Shown: positions 33,889 through 44,110 of the stretch, one piece after another
Numbering within the stretch: the stretch's first letter is position 1
Layout: each line of letters begins with the position of its first letter
From: Apiotrichum sp. Y4204
Taxonomy: Eukaryota > Basidiomycota > Tremellomycetes > Trichosporonales > Trichosporonaceae
DNA: 64,000 nt
Assembly: GCA_025531455.1 (NCBI GenBank)
Contig: JAMYHL010000007.1
Span: 806,001 to 870,000 of the forward strand
Direction: 5' to 3'
The notes under the pieces: model-generated
The model's database searches: none
What the model was told of the DNA's origin: nothing
Seen by the model: the letters and a program-made list of their open reading frames with translations, nothing else
Position numbers and translations under genes: made by a program

Positions 33889-34925
33889 ATGAATCTCGAC
33901 GAGGAAGTCCGCCTCCCGACAACGCCGGCCGAGCGCGAGCGCACCGAAAACCTCGCGACGCTGTACAGCATCATCGTGTCGCTCGAATATCTCGAGCGCG
34001 CGTACGTCCGTGATAGCGTCGCGTCAAAGGACTATGCTCCGGCGTGTACGCGTCTGCTCGCGCAGTACAAGAGCGTCATGAAGATTGTTGGCGAGAGTAT
34101 CGGTGGCGTTGAGACGTTTATGAAGCGGTATCGCGTGAGTTGGAGAGTGCGGATAGCCTTCTTTTGTGCCCACATGTGATTCCCAGCATGCTCACCCACT
34201 GCAGATGGACCACCCGGCCGCACTGCACCGCATACAAGTCGGCGTGCCCGCGACGGTTGAGCACAGTGCTGAGGCTGGCGAGGGCGCCGAGCACGGCAAG
34301 TATGTGGCTGAGGCAACACAAGTGAGTATTGCTCCAGTGGAGGGAGCGGAAATGAGACAAGATCAAGAAGAGGAAGCAAGTGCGGGAGAGAAGGAAGACT
34401 GCGGTACTGCGGGACAGCAAGGCTAGGTTGTCTTGTCATCTTGTGCTCGTGCTCGTCTACCCCCAACTCGTCCTCCTTGCTCCCAGACTTCCTGTACTCC
34501 CATCCACATCATATCAATGCCCCCTCTGACACCAGGCCTTTATCACATTCATGGACGCGCTTAAGCTCAACCTCCGCGCCAAAGACCAGCTGCACCCGCT
34601 GCTCACCGAGGTCATGGCCGGATACTCCAAGTTCAAGGGCAGTGCAGAGTGGGAGGGGCGGGCCAAGATCATTCACTGGTGAGTGCTGGCACTGGTACTG
34701 GCTATACCTTCTGGGCGCAGAGACCCCGTCCTGGCTTTCATGTTGTTGTCAGAAAGCCGTGCCATTAACGCCCTGCCACACATCAGTTGCTCACTCAACA
34801 GGCTTATCACGCTCAATTCTATGAAGGCCGCAGACGAGATCACCGAGGAGCAGTCGCGGCAGATGCTCTTCGACATCGAGAACGCATACTCCGAGTTCTT
34901 CAGGTCATTGAGCAGCAACGGATAA
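33889..34925 (+). CDS. VPS28: ESCRT-I subunit Vps28
   Basis: Exons 33889-34134, 34205-34321, 34536-34678, 34802-34925; 209 aa, the usual Vps28 size. The N-terminal region binds Vps23/Tsg101 and has EVRLPTTPAERERTENLATL, then YLERAYVRDSV and YAPACTRLLAQYKS. The C-terminal four-helix bundle that contacts ESCRT-II begins FITFMDALKLNLRAKDQLHP and ends QMLFDIENAYSEFFRSLSS. Vps28 acts in multivesicular-body sorting of ubiquitinated membrane cargo at endosomes. Splice donors are all GTGAGT. The gene diverges from the carrier and converges on NUF2, with 148 bp between the two stops. Confidence 0.97.
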
Positions 34926-35073
34926 TGGGTGAGAAATCCGAGCGTGGCGCGGTTTGTCTGTGGGAACGATGGGCAGTGAACACAACTGGGGTAGATTGAG
35001 TGAACCATCGGGATGGTGGTTGGTGGTGTTGTACACAACAAGAGCAATCGCATAATTAATACATGGTACCAAG

Positions 35074-36687
35074 CTAGAGATAGAAGCCATACGTCTCGAG
35101 GCCGAGCTGCACGCTGAGCGTCTTCATGTAGTCTTCTGGGCATGTCAGCACTGGGAGTGAGGGGAACTGGCTAAACAGAAGCGGACCACTAGCCACTTGA
35201 CACTCACCTGCCTCCTTGCGCAGCGACCAGTACTGCGCCATCAACTCGTTCATCTCGTCCTCACTCTCCTGGATAAAGGCCTTGCGCTCCTTGACCACCT
35301 CGCGCTGCTCTGCGGCCAGGCGGTCTCGTTGCTTGCTCTGCACCTGGCGGTCCTTTGACCGCTCGACATACCTGGGGGTCAGCTATCGTCTTTCTCCTTC
35401 AGCTAATACCCACTCAATCTTCAGAGCCTCAATCTTGGCCTCTGCCTCTGCACGGCTGTCCTGGATAATCTTCAACTGCCGTGCCAATCGGTCCTCGGCG
35501 TTCTTGATTTGCCTGTCGAGCTGGTTGGTGCGCTCGCCAAGCGACTCGCCCTCGATACTTGCGTGCTCGACAGCCGAACGGAGCTGGGCGACCTTCTTGC
35601 GCCCCTCCTCCACCACAGAGCGCTGCGTCTCAATCTCCTTCTCCAGATCAATCAGACCGCGGAGCTGCGTCTCAAGCCCGTTGTACACCTCCAGCCGCTT
35701 GGCGAGATCCCGATTCTTCGCGACTAAGCTGGCGTACATCTGCCGGTCGTTGGCCACGGTCGACGACATGTCCGAAATGTGCCGCTTGATGCGCTCGGGG
35801 GAACGGACTATGCGCGATTTCGCCTCACGTGTTTGCTGCTGGATCTGGACGAGCTCACGCTGCATCGCCTCCACATCCTCGAGGCATGCTGTGCGCTGCG
35901 CACGCAGCCCTTCGTGCTCGAGCTGCATCTTCTTGACCTCGCCTTGTAGGCCGTGCAGCTCCGCACGGAGTTGCACGTTCTGTTGCCGCAGTTCCTCGGC
36001 CCTGGGTTCGTCCTCGAGGTTCTTCGCCCTGGAATGTGTGAGCAGTGTTTTTGGTAATGCGGGTCATGGTCAACTCACTCAATGTCCTTGATATCCGCAT
36101 CTATGGTGTCGAGCCGTTTCCTCAGCACATTGACGCGCTCATAGGTATCGTTTGCTTCCCCTTGCAGAGCACCTGTCACGTCGCTCAGACTCTCCCGGAA
36201 TTTGGCAAAGTTCAGCAGGCCGCTGAGTATCTCGCGCTGGTTGCGCGGGTCGGGGCGGGTCAGATCCATTATGGTGAATCCGGGAATGTTAAAGCAGTCT
36301 AACATCCAACGACTGTTGTGTCAGCTCAGTAAACCCGCGAGAAACATACCATCGTTTGTAGAGCATGAGAATCGACATGGTGTCCGAGTATATATCCTGC
36401 CTGTAAGCCAGTGGCTCGCGTCAGAAGTTGAGTTAGCCACACACCTGGTACTCCATCGTTCCGAGTAACGCGAGTCGCGGGGCATCGAGCATCTCGGGGC
36501 TGGCGCCGGTGAAGTTTTCGAGAATCTGGAGCCAGAGGCTCTGGGCACTCGCCGGCGTGGGCTTCTGAAGCTCCGCGGGCGAGATGTAGATGTTGAGCGA
36601 CATGAGACAGTTGAATATATCATCCCACTCTAACGTGGGGAATAGTTTGACCTTGCTGGCCGCGGGTTTCTGTCGTCCCCCGTGCAT
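35074..36687 (-). CDS. NUF2: Kinetochore protein Nuf2 (Ndc80 complex)
   Basis: Exons 36687-36445, 36396-36350, 36312-36079, 36028-35414, 35371-35208, 35135-35074; 454 aa, as expected for Nuf2. The N-terminal calponin-homology domain (about 15-160) contains LEWDDIFNCLMSLNIYIS, LLGTMEYQ and, after two introns, FNIPGFTIMDLTRPDPRNQR followed by LSGLLNFAKFRE. The rest is long heptad coiled coil (LRQQNVQLRAELHGLQ, ETQRSVVEEGRKKVAQL). Nuf2 pairs with Ndc80 to bind spindle microtubules at the outer kinetochore. Introns are 48, 37, 50, 42 and 72 nt. The gene diverges from the condensin gene YCG1. Confidence 0.95.
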
Positions 36688-37252
36688 CGTTGTTGGAGCT
36701 CTGGGGAGCGAGGCGGGTGATGGAGGGACAGGTTAGTCGGGGGTCGAGATCTAACGATGGTTGGTCGTCGTTTGCAAGTGTTGGTTGCGTCGTGGATGGT
36801 TTTCTTTGCAGATATCGAAGAGTGAGGTATCAGATGAGATGGATGACAATGTTGGGAAAAGTTATCGATGATGTTTGTTGTTGTTTGTGTTTGTTGTGCT
36901 CTTCACGAGTCGCGTCTCTTGTTTGGCTCGAGGGACACACCAAGCCTGCCAGGGTGTGGCCCAACTGTTAATGCCAGAACATTTGAAATCTGGTTCCGGC
37001 ATTGATCGCCTCTATCAAACCGCTTAAAAAGGTATTAGACTTGCTCAAGATATTTGCAAAAGAAGACAGTCGCGTGGAGCAAATAGCTCCCGTTCGATGT
37101 AAACAACCCCCCTCACCCCTGTCCAAAGGACAAACAAAACTCTTTTGCTGGACATTGTCTCCATCACAACAACCAAATCTATTCCTCCCCATCACTATCG
37201 CTACTCTATCACTCTCACATCAGTTCATTCCCCCGGAACACACCACCACACA
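36688..37252. promoter_or_regulatory. Shared divergent region of NUF2 and YCG1
   Basis: 565 bp between the start codons of two mitotic genes, so a shared cell-cycle control region is plausible. I see T/G-rich words (TGTTTGTTGTTG) near 36880, but no defined MCB/SCB-type site that I can assert. Confidence 0.4.
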
Positions 37253-40200
37253 ATGGCACCCCGGCAATCCCGGCGTGCGACACTGTCGTACTTGACAGAC
37301 GTGCTGCCGACCGCAGTCCCGCCGATCTTCGAGCAGGCGCAGAACACAACGGCCAACCACCGGAAGAACATTGTGCAGCTGCGCAAAATCCAGGAGACAT
37401 GCGCGACAATAACCCAGGAGACGGAGAAGGGAACGAAGATGGTCGGCGAGCGCGCGTTCAACTCTGTCTTTGTCGACATGGTCAACCGCGTGCTGCCTAT
37501 CAAGAAGGGCGTCGCGGTCGCGGATCGCATTGTCAAGTTTGTGGCCAACTATGTGGCGTACACTACTGAGCAGGGTTCGTCAGCTGTGCGGCGAGCCGGA
37601 GCTGACAGACAGATTCGGAATCGTCCTCTGAAGATGGCATGGCTACGCGCTTCACTTCCAAGCTCCTCCGTCACCTGCTGTCTGGGATGGAGGCGAAAGA
37701 CAAGAACGTGCGCTTCCGCGTCACGCTCATGACCGTGTCGTTGATAAACGGCCTTGGAGAGATTGAGTGGGTTTTTCGTCCAAGTTTGCTCTAACCCTCA
37801 GCGATGACCTTTATCAAGGCCTGCGGCATTGTCTGCTGCGCCGCGCCCGCGACAAGGAGTCTGCAGTTCGCGTTCAGGCGGCACTTGGCCTCGCGAAGCT
37901 TCAGTCAGGCGAGGATGAGGAAGACCTGGACGAGGGCGAGGAGTCTCTAGCGGACGTACTCCTCGACTTGCTGCGCTACGATCCGGCAGCGTGAGTGGAT
38001 GTGTGCAGCAGAAGCTAACTCCGCAGTGAAGTACGACGTGCGGCACTGTACACCCTCCCTCGCAACCAGGCTACCCTGCCACTGATTCTCGCGCGCACTC
38101 GCGATGTCGACCCCACCCTTCGCCGAACTGTCTACCACGGCAGTCTCAGCGCTACGAGCCTCCCCGATGCGCGCATCCTCACCATAGCGCAGCGCGAGGA
38201 GGTGGTGCGCAACGGTCTTGGTGACCGTGAGCCCAACGTCCGCAAAGCAGCCGCAGCAATGCTCGGCGGCTGGCTTGACCAGGCTGAGGGAAACCTTCTT
38301 GAGGTGCGTTGTTGCGTTTGTTAATTCTAACGCTCAGTTTCTTGGTCGATTTGACGTCGTCTCGTCCGAGGTTGCCGAGGAGGCACTGCTCTCCATATTC
38401 GTCACTCGTTCTGAGGTCTTCGAGAACCTCGAGTTTGGGGACGACTGGTGGATGACTCTGACACCCGAGAAGGCGTTTCTTGGTCGTGTCTTTGCTGAAT
38501 ACTGCGTTGCAAACAAGAAGGACTCTCGTATTGAGGAGACCATGCCCGTGGTCACAGCTCTCGCCTTTGCCATTCAGGAGGCGTACAACAAGGTCGCTGC
38601 CGCCGACAAGGAGAACGACGCCGAGGTTCTCCAGGAACACGCTTTCGTGGTCGACGAGCTTCTGCGACTGGCCGTCACTCTTGACTACGCCGACGAGATA
38701 GGTCGTCGCAGGATGTTCCAGCTCGCCCGTGAAATGATCGCCCAGATCCAGCTGCCTGAGAGGTTAATCTCGCGCTGCATGGATGTGCTCCACAAGATCT
38801 CCAATGGCGAACGCGACCTCATGCGCCTGATTGTGGACGTTGTGTCCATGATGCGTGAAGGAGACGGTGACGAGGAGATGACTGAGCCGCCCACTCCGCG
38901 CAAGCTCGGCAGCCCGTCGCGCAGCGCCCGAGTTGGTGCTAGCGCCGATGTGGAAGCCGAGGGGCGCGTGAGCCCAGCGTTAATCGACTACCGCTGTCTT
39001 CTGATCTGCATCTCACTCCTCGAGCGCATCAACCTACCACTTCAGGAGAACTCGGTGTTCCACGGTCTTCTTCCCGATCTGATTATCCCGGCTGCCCGCC
39101 ACAAGGAGGAGCCGGCGCTTCGCGACCTTGGTCTCGTGTGTCTCGGCCTCTGCGGCCTGATTGACGAGAACATGGCCGCCGACTCGTTCCGGCTCTTTGT
39201 GCAGCAAAAGATGGACCCGAACGTCGACGACGAGCTCAAGGTCAAGGTCGTGCAGGGCATTTTCGACCTGCTGATGGTGCACAAGGTTGAGACGGTCGTG
39301 GCAAACACATTAGCCGTGGAGCAGCTGGTTGGGTTTGTCGGCCACATGCTCAAGGATACTGGCGTGGTACAGGCTGTAGCATGCGAGGGTATTGCGAAGC
39401 TCATGCTTGCGGGTATCCTCGACGACCCGACGATCCTCCAGTCTCTCATCCTTCTCTACTTCTCACCCGAGACGGCCGACAACCAGGCGCTCCGGCAGTG
39501 CCTCGCCTACTTCCTCCCAGTGTTCTGTCACACATCAACAAAGAACCAGCGTCTCATGCTCAGCATATTCGCCGACACATTTGTCATGCTTTCCGACCTC
39601 GGAGAGGAGTTTGGTACAACGACCGGGCTCCTGCCGCTTGCCCAGATGGGCCTGATGATGGTTGACTGGCTGGATCCCCTCAAGACAGTGTAAGTGGCGA
39701 TGGGAGAAACGTGGGTCATTGCTGACTTGGCAGTGGAACAACACCAGAGCACGGCATCCACCTGGACCTCGGTATTGAGATTCTCAAGGCGCTTCTCTCC
39801 GAGACTAATCGTGAGTGCACTTCTTTGACTAGTGCTAATCCCAGGCGACGTCCGCAAGACGCTTGTCAGCTTCCTCGGAAAGCTCACCCTGCCCGACAAC
39901 GGCGAGATGTATGCATGGCAGACCAAGGCTTTGTACCAGCTCATCGCGTCGCTCAAGGAGAAGCGTCCGCTATCGGATGCCGCCCCGCGAAACAGCGTCA
40001 CGCGATTCGAGGCATCACTTGTCAAACACTACCCCGAGCTGGAAGCGTACGATGAGGACGCCTTCCGGGCCGAGGGAGCGGATCACGAAGCAACCTCTGA
40101 GCTCTTCGGCTTCATTGACGATGTGTGAGTACAGCTTGACTAGTCATGAACGTTTGTCGGATCCTGACTGTTCAGCGACGAGACACCCGACTCGCCAGAA

Positions 40201-40407
40201 AAGCCCTCGCGCCGCGCACGGTCCACGTCGCGGGTGCCGCGCGGTTCGTCGGTGTCGTCAGTTGCTTCCGACAGTGACGCGACGCCCGTGAAGCGAAAAC
40301 CTGCCCCGCGGCGACCGGAGCCGGTGGCCGAGGAGAGCGGAGAGGACGAGTCCGCATCCGAGTCTTCATCAGAAGAGGACGTTGAGGATATTCTTGGTAG
40401 TGACTAA
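37253..40407 (+). CDS. YCG1: Condensin subunit 3 (Ycg1/CAP-G)
   Basis: Exons 37253-37574, 37613-37766, 37802-37990, 38027-38303, 38338-39689, 39734-39810, 39845-40124, 40176-40407; 960 aa. It is a HEAT-repeat protein with Ycg1-like blocks: IFEQAQNTTANHRKNIVQLR at the N terminus, FTSKLLRHLLSGMEAKDKNV, LLRRARDKESAVRVQAALGL, NGLGDREPNVRKAAAAML and DDWWMTLTPEKAFLGRVF, then KNQRLMLSIFADTF near the C terminus. The tail is Ser/Glu-rich (SASESSSEEDVEDILGSD), typical of phosphoregulated condensin HEAT subunits. Ycg1 binds DNA with Brn1 in mitotic chromosome compaction. Five of the seven introns are 34-38 nt. Confidence 0.95.
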
Positions 40408-40794
40408 CTAGCTGTTGTAATCTGAGCGAGCCGCGGTATGGATCTGGATATATGATGCTCTGCAGCTGCACTGGGATTGGACGGGAGCGGGTGTTGATAT
40501 GGATCTTGTGGAGTTGATAATGCCCCGAATAGGCACATGGCACACTCTTGACTGCATTTTGTATGCATGTGCGACGTGGGCTGGGGGCCTGGGAGCCCCA
40601 GCTGGGAGCTGGGCTGGGAAGCTGTGGGTGGCTAAATCGAGCAAAACATTCCTGGTGCGGTCACATTTCCACTTTTCAGGACTAGATGGGACCGAGAGGA
40701 GTCGAGTGAGTGGATCAGTCAGTATCATACTGGATCTGTTCGCCATTGTACTCTCCATCAACAACAATTCCGCAACAACAACATCCACGCCACC
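40408..40794. other. Intergenic region, YCG1 to membrane-protein gene
   Basis: 387 bases between two same-strand genes, with no recognisable content. It must hold the YCG1 3' end and the promoter of the next gene. Confidence 0.4.
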
Positions 40795-42896
40795 ATGCCC
40801 GCCGTGACCGAGCGCACGCCGCTCATCGTGAACACCGAGAGCATGGACTCTACGCCGATTGACGAGCGCGCAAACCAGCTCCTGCGCCTCGGTGCGCGGG
40901 GCATCAGCGAGCCCCTAGCTGAACACATGGACATTACGCACGAACTCGCCTCGGTGCTGTATGCGCTGCACATTGTCGAGCGGCACGACCGCGCCCGTGG
41001 ATCAGCCCGCGCCGCAGCGTACCGCGCGAGCGAGACGCTCCGCACGCGTGTCGCGCTCCGCCAGCGCGCGATCCACGCCCTCGATGCCGCGCTCGCATAC
41101 TGCGACACCGAGGGACACTGGCAGCGCGACGAGGACGACGACGACGTCCTCGTCCTCTCTCGCCCGCTCCCCCTTGCTGACCGGTGCACGACCCGTGAGT
41201 AGAATGCGCCAGTGCGATGCGATACACGGGGCGCCGCTGGCCGAGACGGCGGGGCCTCGGTCCATGTTTGCCCAGCCAAGCAGTGCACGAATGGATGGTG
41301 CGATCTGCACCGCCCCGCCGCTCCCATCCACATCGGCAGCATGCTTACATCCCACCCAGTCGCGGCGCTGCTCGCACACCACACGACGCCCGGCGAGGTG
41401 CTCGACCACCCGCTCATCCGCGCCGGCCTGCCCCGTGCATGGAGCCGCTCCCGGCGCTCGCGACACGATTCCAAGTTTGAACTGCGTGGCTTCCTCGACC
41501 ATGCCGTCACGCCTGCGTGAGTACATTCCGCTTTCAAACTTCCGCCGTGTTTGTTGCGTGTGCATCTCTTTGCATGTGTCGATGCTGGCCTTATGCTGGG
41601 CCGGATGTGGTCTCGCGTATCGCATATTGCAAGCTGGATGCAATCCAGATCTTGAGGGACGCTTGCGGCTTCCAATTCGGTCCGCATAACAGCTCCACAC
41701 AGCATCTTGCACCTCGACTGGTGCATTCCGCACCAGCCCACAATCCCTGTACCATACATGTCTTAATCGTGAAGAATATGACTAATTGACTAACATTTCC
41801 AGGCGTGCACACGTGCTGGAGCTGGTGGCGAACATCGTGTTCATGGCGCTCACGTTTGTGACCGCGCTCGTGCCGGATAACATTGTCGGGCCGGACACCA
41901 GCGGGCCGACCACCATTGTCTGGATCGTCTGGGCGTGGTGCTCGCTTATGGGCGTGAGTGCATGTTTCTGCGCTGGGTGGCATGGGGTCAAGAAGAAGGA
42001 TCCAGAAGGCAGATGTGTTTACTCATCCTCATCCTTCGCGGCATGTCACGCAGACGCCAGCTGTTGCTTCCTCCGCATTTCAGCACTGACCTCAGTCTCT
42101 TGTTGATGCGACGCATCGCCGTCGTGGCCCAAGTTCGTCGGCCCACCTGGTTCTCCTGCTGCCGGCCCAGCTTGCTGGTGTGCTATACAAAGTGCCCCAC
42201 TGTGAAGGCATTGCCGTCTTCCTCCGCCTTCTGGCGATTCCATCATGCACTCTCGCCATAGTCCTCCCTTCGGCGCCATCGCTCCCCTTCCTCCTCCCTC
42301 ACCGACTTCTTCCGCTCGCGACCCTCCTTGCCGGCATCTTGGCACGCGGTGCCAAGGCCGCCGCGCTCCTCGTCCCCCTCGCCGCGGGGCTCTGGGCGGT
42401 ATACGCGTACGCGCTGAACGGTGATGTGTGGCGCGCAGGAGACTTTGCGGCCACAGCTTACGGCGGCGGACCCGTCGAAGTCGGTGTGGCGCCGTTCGAG
42501 ACCCGCGTCGCGCTCCTCATCACCCTCATCCTCGTCATTGGACTTTCGGCTGGCCTCTCGATTCTCCGTGCAATGGCTCCATCCAATGAGCTCCACGACG
42601 GCACCTGGGAGGCCGAGTACGGTCCCGCTATCGGCCACGCTTCGCGCCGTGCCCTTGCCGCCGGTGTCGCGCGCTACCTCCCTCCGTCGCCAGACCACGC
42701 CCCGCCCTCTCCGCCGCTCATGCTGCCCCTCAACGTCGTCGTCCTCCCCTTCGACGTGATCGCGGGCATGTGGCGCATGTTCCACCGCGAACCTCCGTTT
42801 GCCATCCGCCAGGCCCGCGGCTGGATCGCTCTCTTCATCGTCGCTGCACCATGTCTCCTCCTCGCCCCTCTCGGCGCTTTCCTGCCCCACTGGTAA
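40795..42896 (+). CDS. Multi-pass membrane protein of unknown function, 502 aa
   Basis: Exons 40795-41194, 41360-41516, 41803-41953, 42096-42896; the frame is intact. The N terminus TERTPLIV carries an acidic-dileucine-like ERTPLI sorting motif. The first 190 residues are soluble and charged. About seven or eight hydrophobic segments follow: VLELVANIVFMALTFVTALV, TTIVWIVWAWCSLMG, LVLLLPAQLAGVLY, FLRLLAIPSCTLAIVLP, LATLLAGIL, ALLVPLAAGLWAVYAYAL, RVALLITLILVIGLSAGLSI and WIALFIVAAPCLLLAPLGAF. I do not recognise the family. Dileucine sorting would suit vacuolar or endosomal location, which is inference. The acceptor of exon 4 (CTGACCTCAG) is the least certain; a later CAG at about 42168 also fits. 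Confidence 0.75.
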
Positions 42897-43213
42897 AGTC
42901 GAGCTGTCAATAACCCGCGGCTCCACGGCCACAATACCTCGCCTCGCCAGGACACGATCTGCACAATGGCCACCCAGACCAAGGCCACGCCACGACCACC
43001 CTTCTTTTGTACAATGACTCGCCGCGCGCGAATATCTGTCAGCTTAATAGTGTTTACATGTATTGATGTTTTGTGTGTGGTCTATGAGTGGTGAATGCGA
43101 TGAGTGGGAGGGGAGGCAGGGATCGCACATGAGAGATCGCGCAGGATAATGTCGACATCGCGTCCAAGGTGCAAGACGTTGTAGGGTCGACCTGGCCGAG
43201 ATCCTATGAGAGC
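42897..43213. other. Convergent 3' region, membrane-protein gene/COX16
   Basis: 317 bases between converging stops; nothing recognised. Confidence 0.35.
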
Positions 43214-43855
43214 CTATACCCATCGGTCCTCCTTGCGGTGTCCCTTGATGGGCGCGTCCTCGCTCGCCTCGCCGACGCCTCCCCACTCGCTCACGCCCGC
43301 AGGCCGGGGCACGCGCACGGGCTCGTACTCGTCCTGACTCGTGGCGGCCATCGAGAACTTCTTCTTTTTGCGGGCCGCGCTGGTGTCCAGCGACGTTGTC
43401 GAGAGGGCGTCGAGCGCAGAGTCGGTGCCGGCCGGCGCGTTGAGGCGCTGCGGTAAGTGCATGAAGACAGACAGAGTTGAGAGTCTTTTGAACGGAGAAC
43501 CCCGAGAGGTGAGTCTCGTGACAGAGAAGCGAAGCCTTCGCCCAACATTGTTCCTCATTGTCGCCGACCTCGTCCTCCACTTTACACCTCTCCGCCCTTC
43601 AGCTTGACTCACATAGTACTCCTCGCGAATGTCAATCTTCTTGCGGTTCCTGTCCATGCCAAGCTCCTCCTCCTTGGTCACGGTCGAGCGTTTCTGGTTA
43701 TCAAGGTCGTAGCGCGTCTGGGTAAACGTCTCGAGCGCGTACGAGGCAACGACAACGACGCCGATGAAGGGCAGGCCGAAGAACGCAAACGGGTGCCGTC
43801 GCACCGCCGAGGCGACGACTCCGGGGGCCTTGCGGGATTTCGAGGCAAAAGCCAT
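43214..43855 (-). CDS. COX16: Cytochrome c oxidase assembly protein Cox16
   Basis: Exons 43855-43613 and 43447-43214; 158 aa. The N terminus is basic (MAFASKSRKAPG). One membrane segment follows (FAFFGLPFIGVVVVASYAL, about 23-41). Then comes the Cox16 hallmark around TKEEELGMDRNRKKIDIREE, with EYYRLN across the 165-nt intron. Cox16 sits in the inner mitochondrial membrane and helps Cox1/Cox2 maturation. The C-terminal 70 residues (KKKKFSMAATSQDEYEPVRV onward) are a longer, polar tail than in yeast. The gene diverges from the Ima1-like gene with 255 bp between start codons. Confidence 0.95.
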   Translation of the reverse strand: MAFASKSRKAPGVVASAVRRHPFAFFGLPFIGVVVVASYALETFTQTRYDLDNQKRSTVTKEEELGMDRNRKKIDIREEYYVSQAEGRRGVKWRTRSATMRNNVGRRLRFSVTRLTSRGSPFKRLSTLSVFMHLPQRLNAPAGTDSALDALSTTSLDTSAARKKKKFSMAATSQDEYEPVRVPRPAGVSEWGGVGEASEDAPIKGHRKEDRWV

Positions 43856-44110
43856 GGTGATGCGGCTGGAAGGAGTGGTGGATCGTGGAGAAGAGGAAAG
43901 TGTGAGATTGCGTTGCCTGTGAGATGTGGGTGTGTGATGGCCAATTTCCCCGCAAAAGTGGAGGCATACTTGGCCACCAGGAAAGGAGGATTCCGAAATT
44001 CGCCACCACACACACCCGCGCGCAATGACGGGCCGAAGTCTCACAAACACAAACATTCACTATCAACATTCTCCAACTTCTCTCACATCCTCCACAATTC
44101 CCCTTCCACG

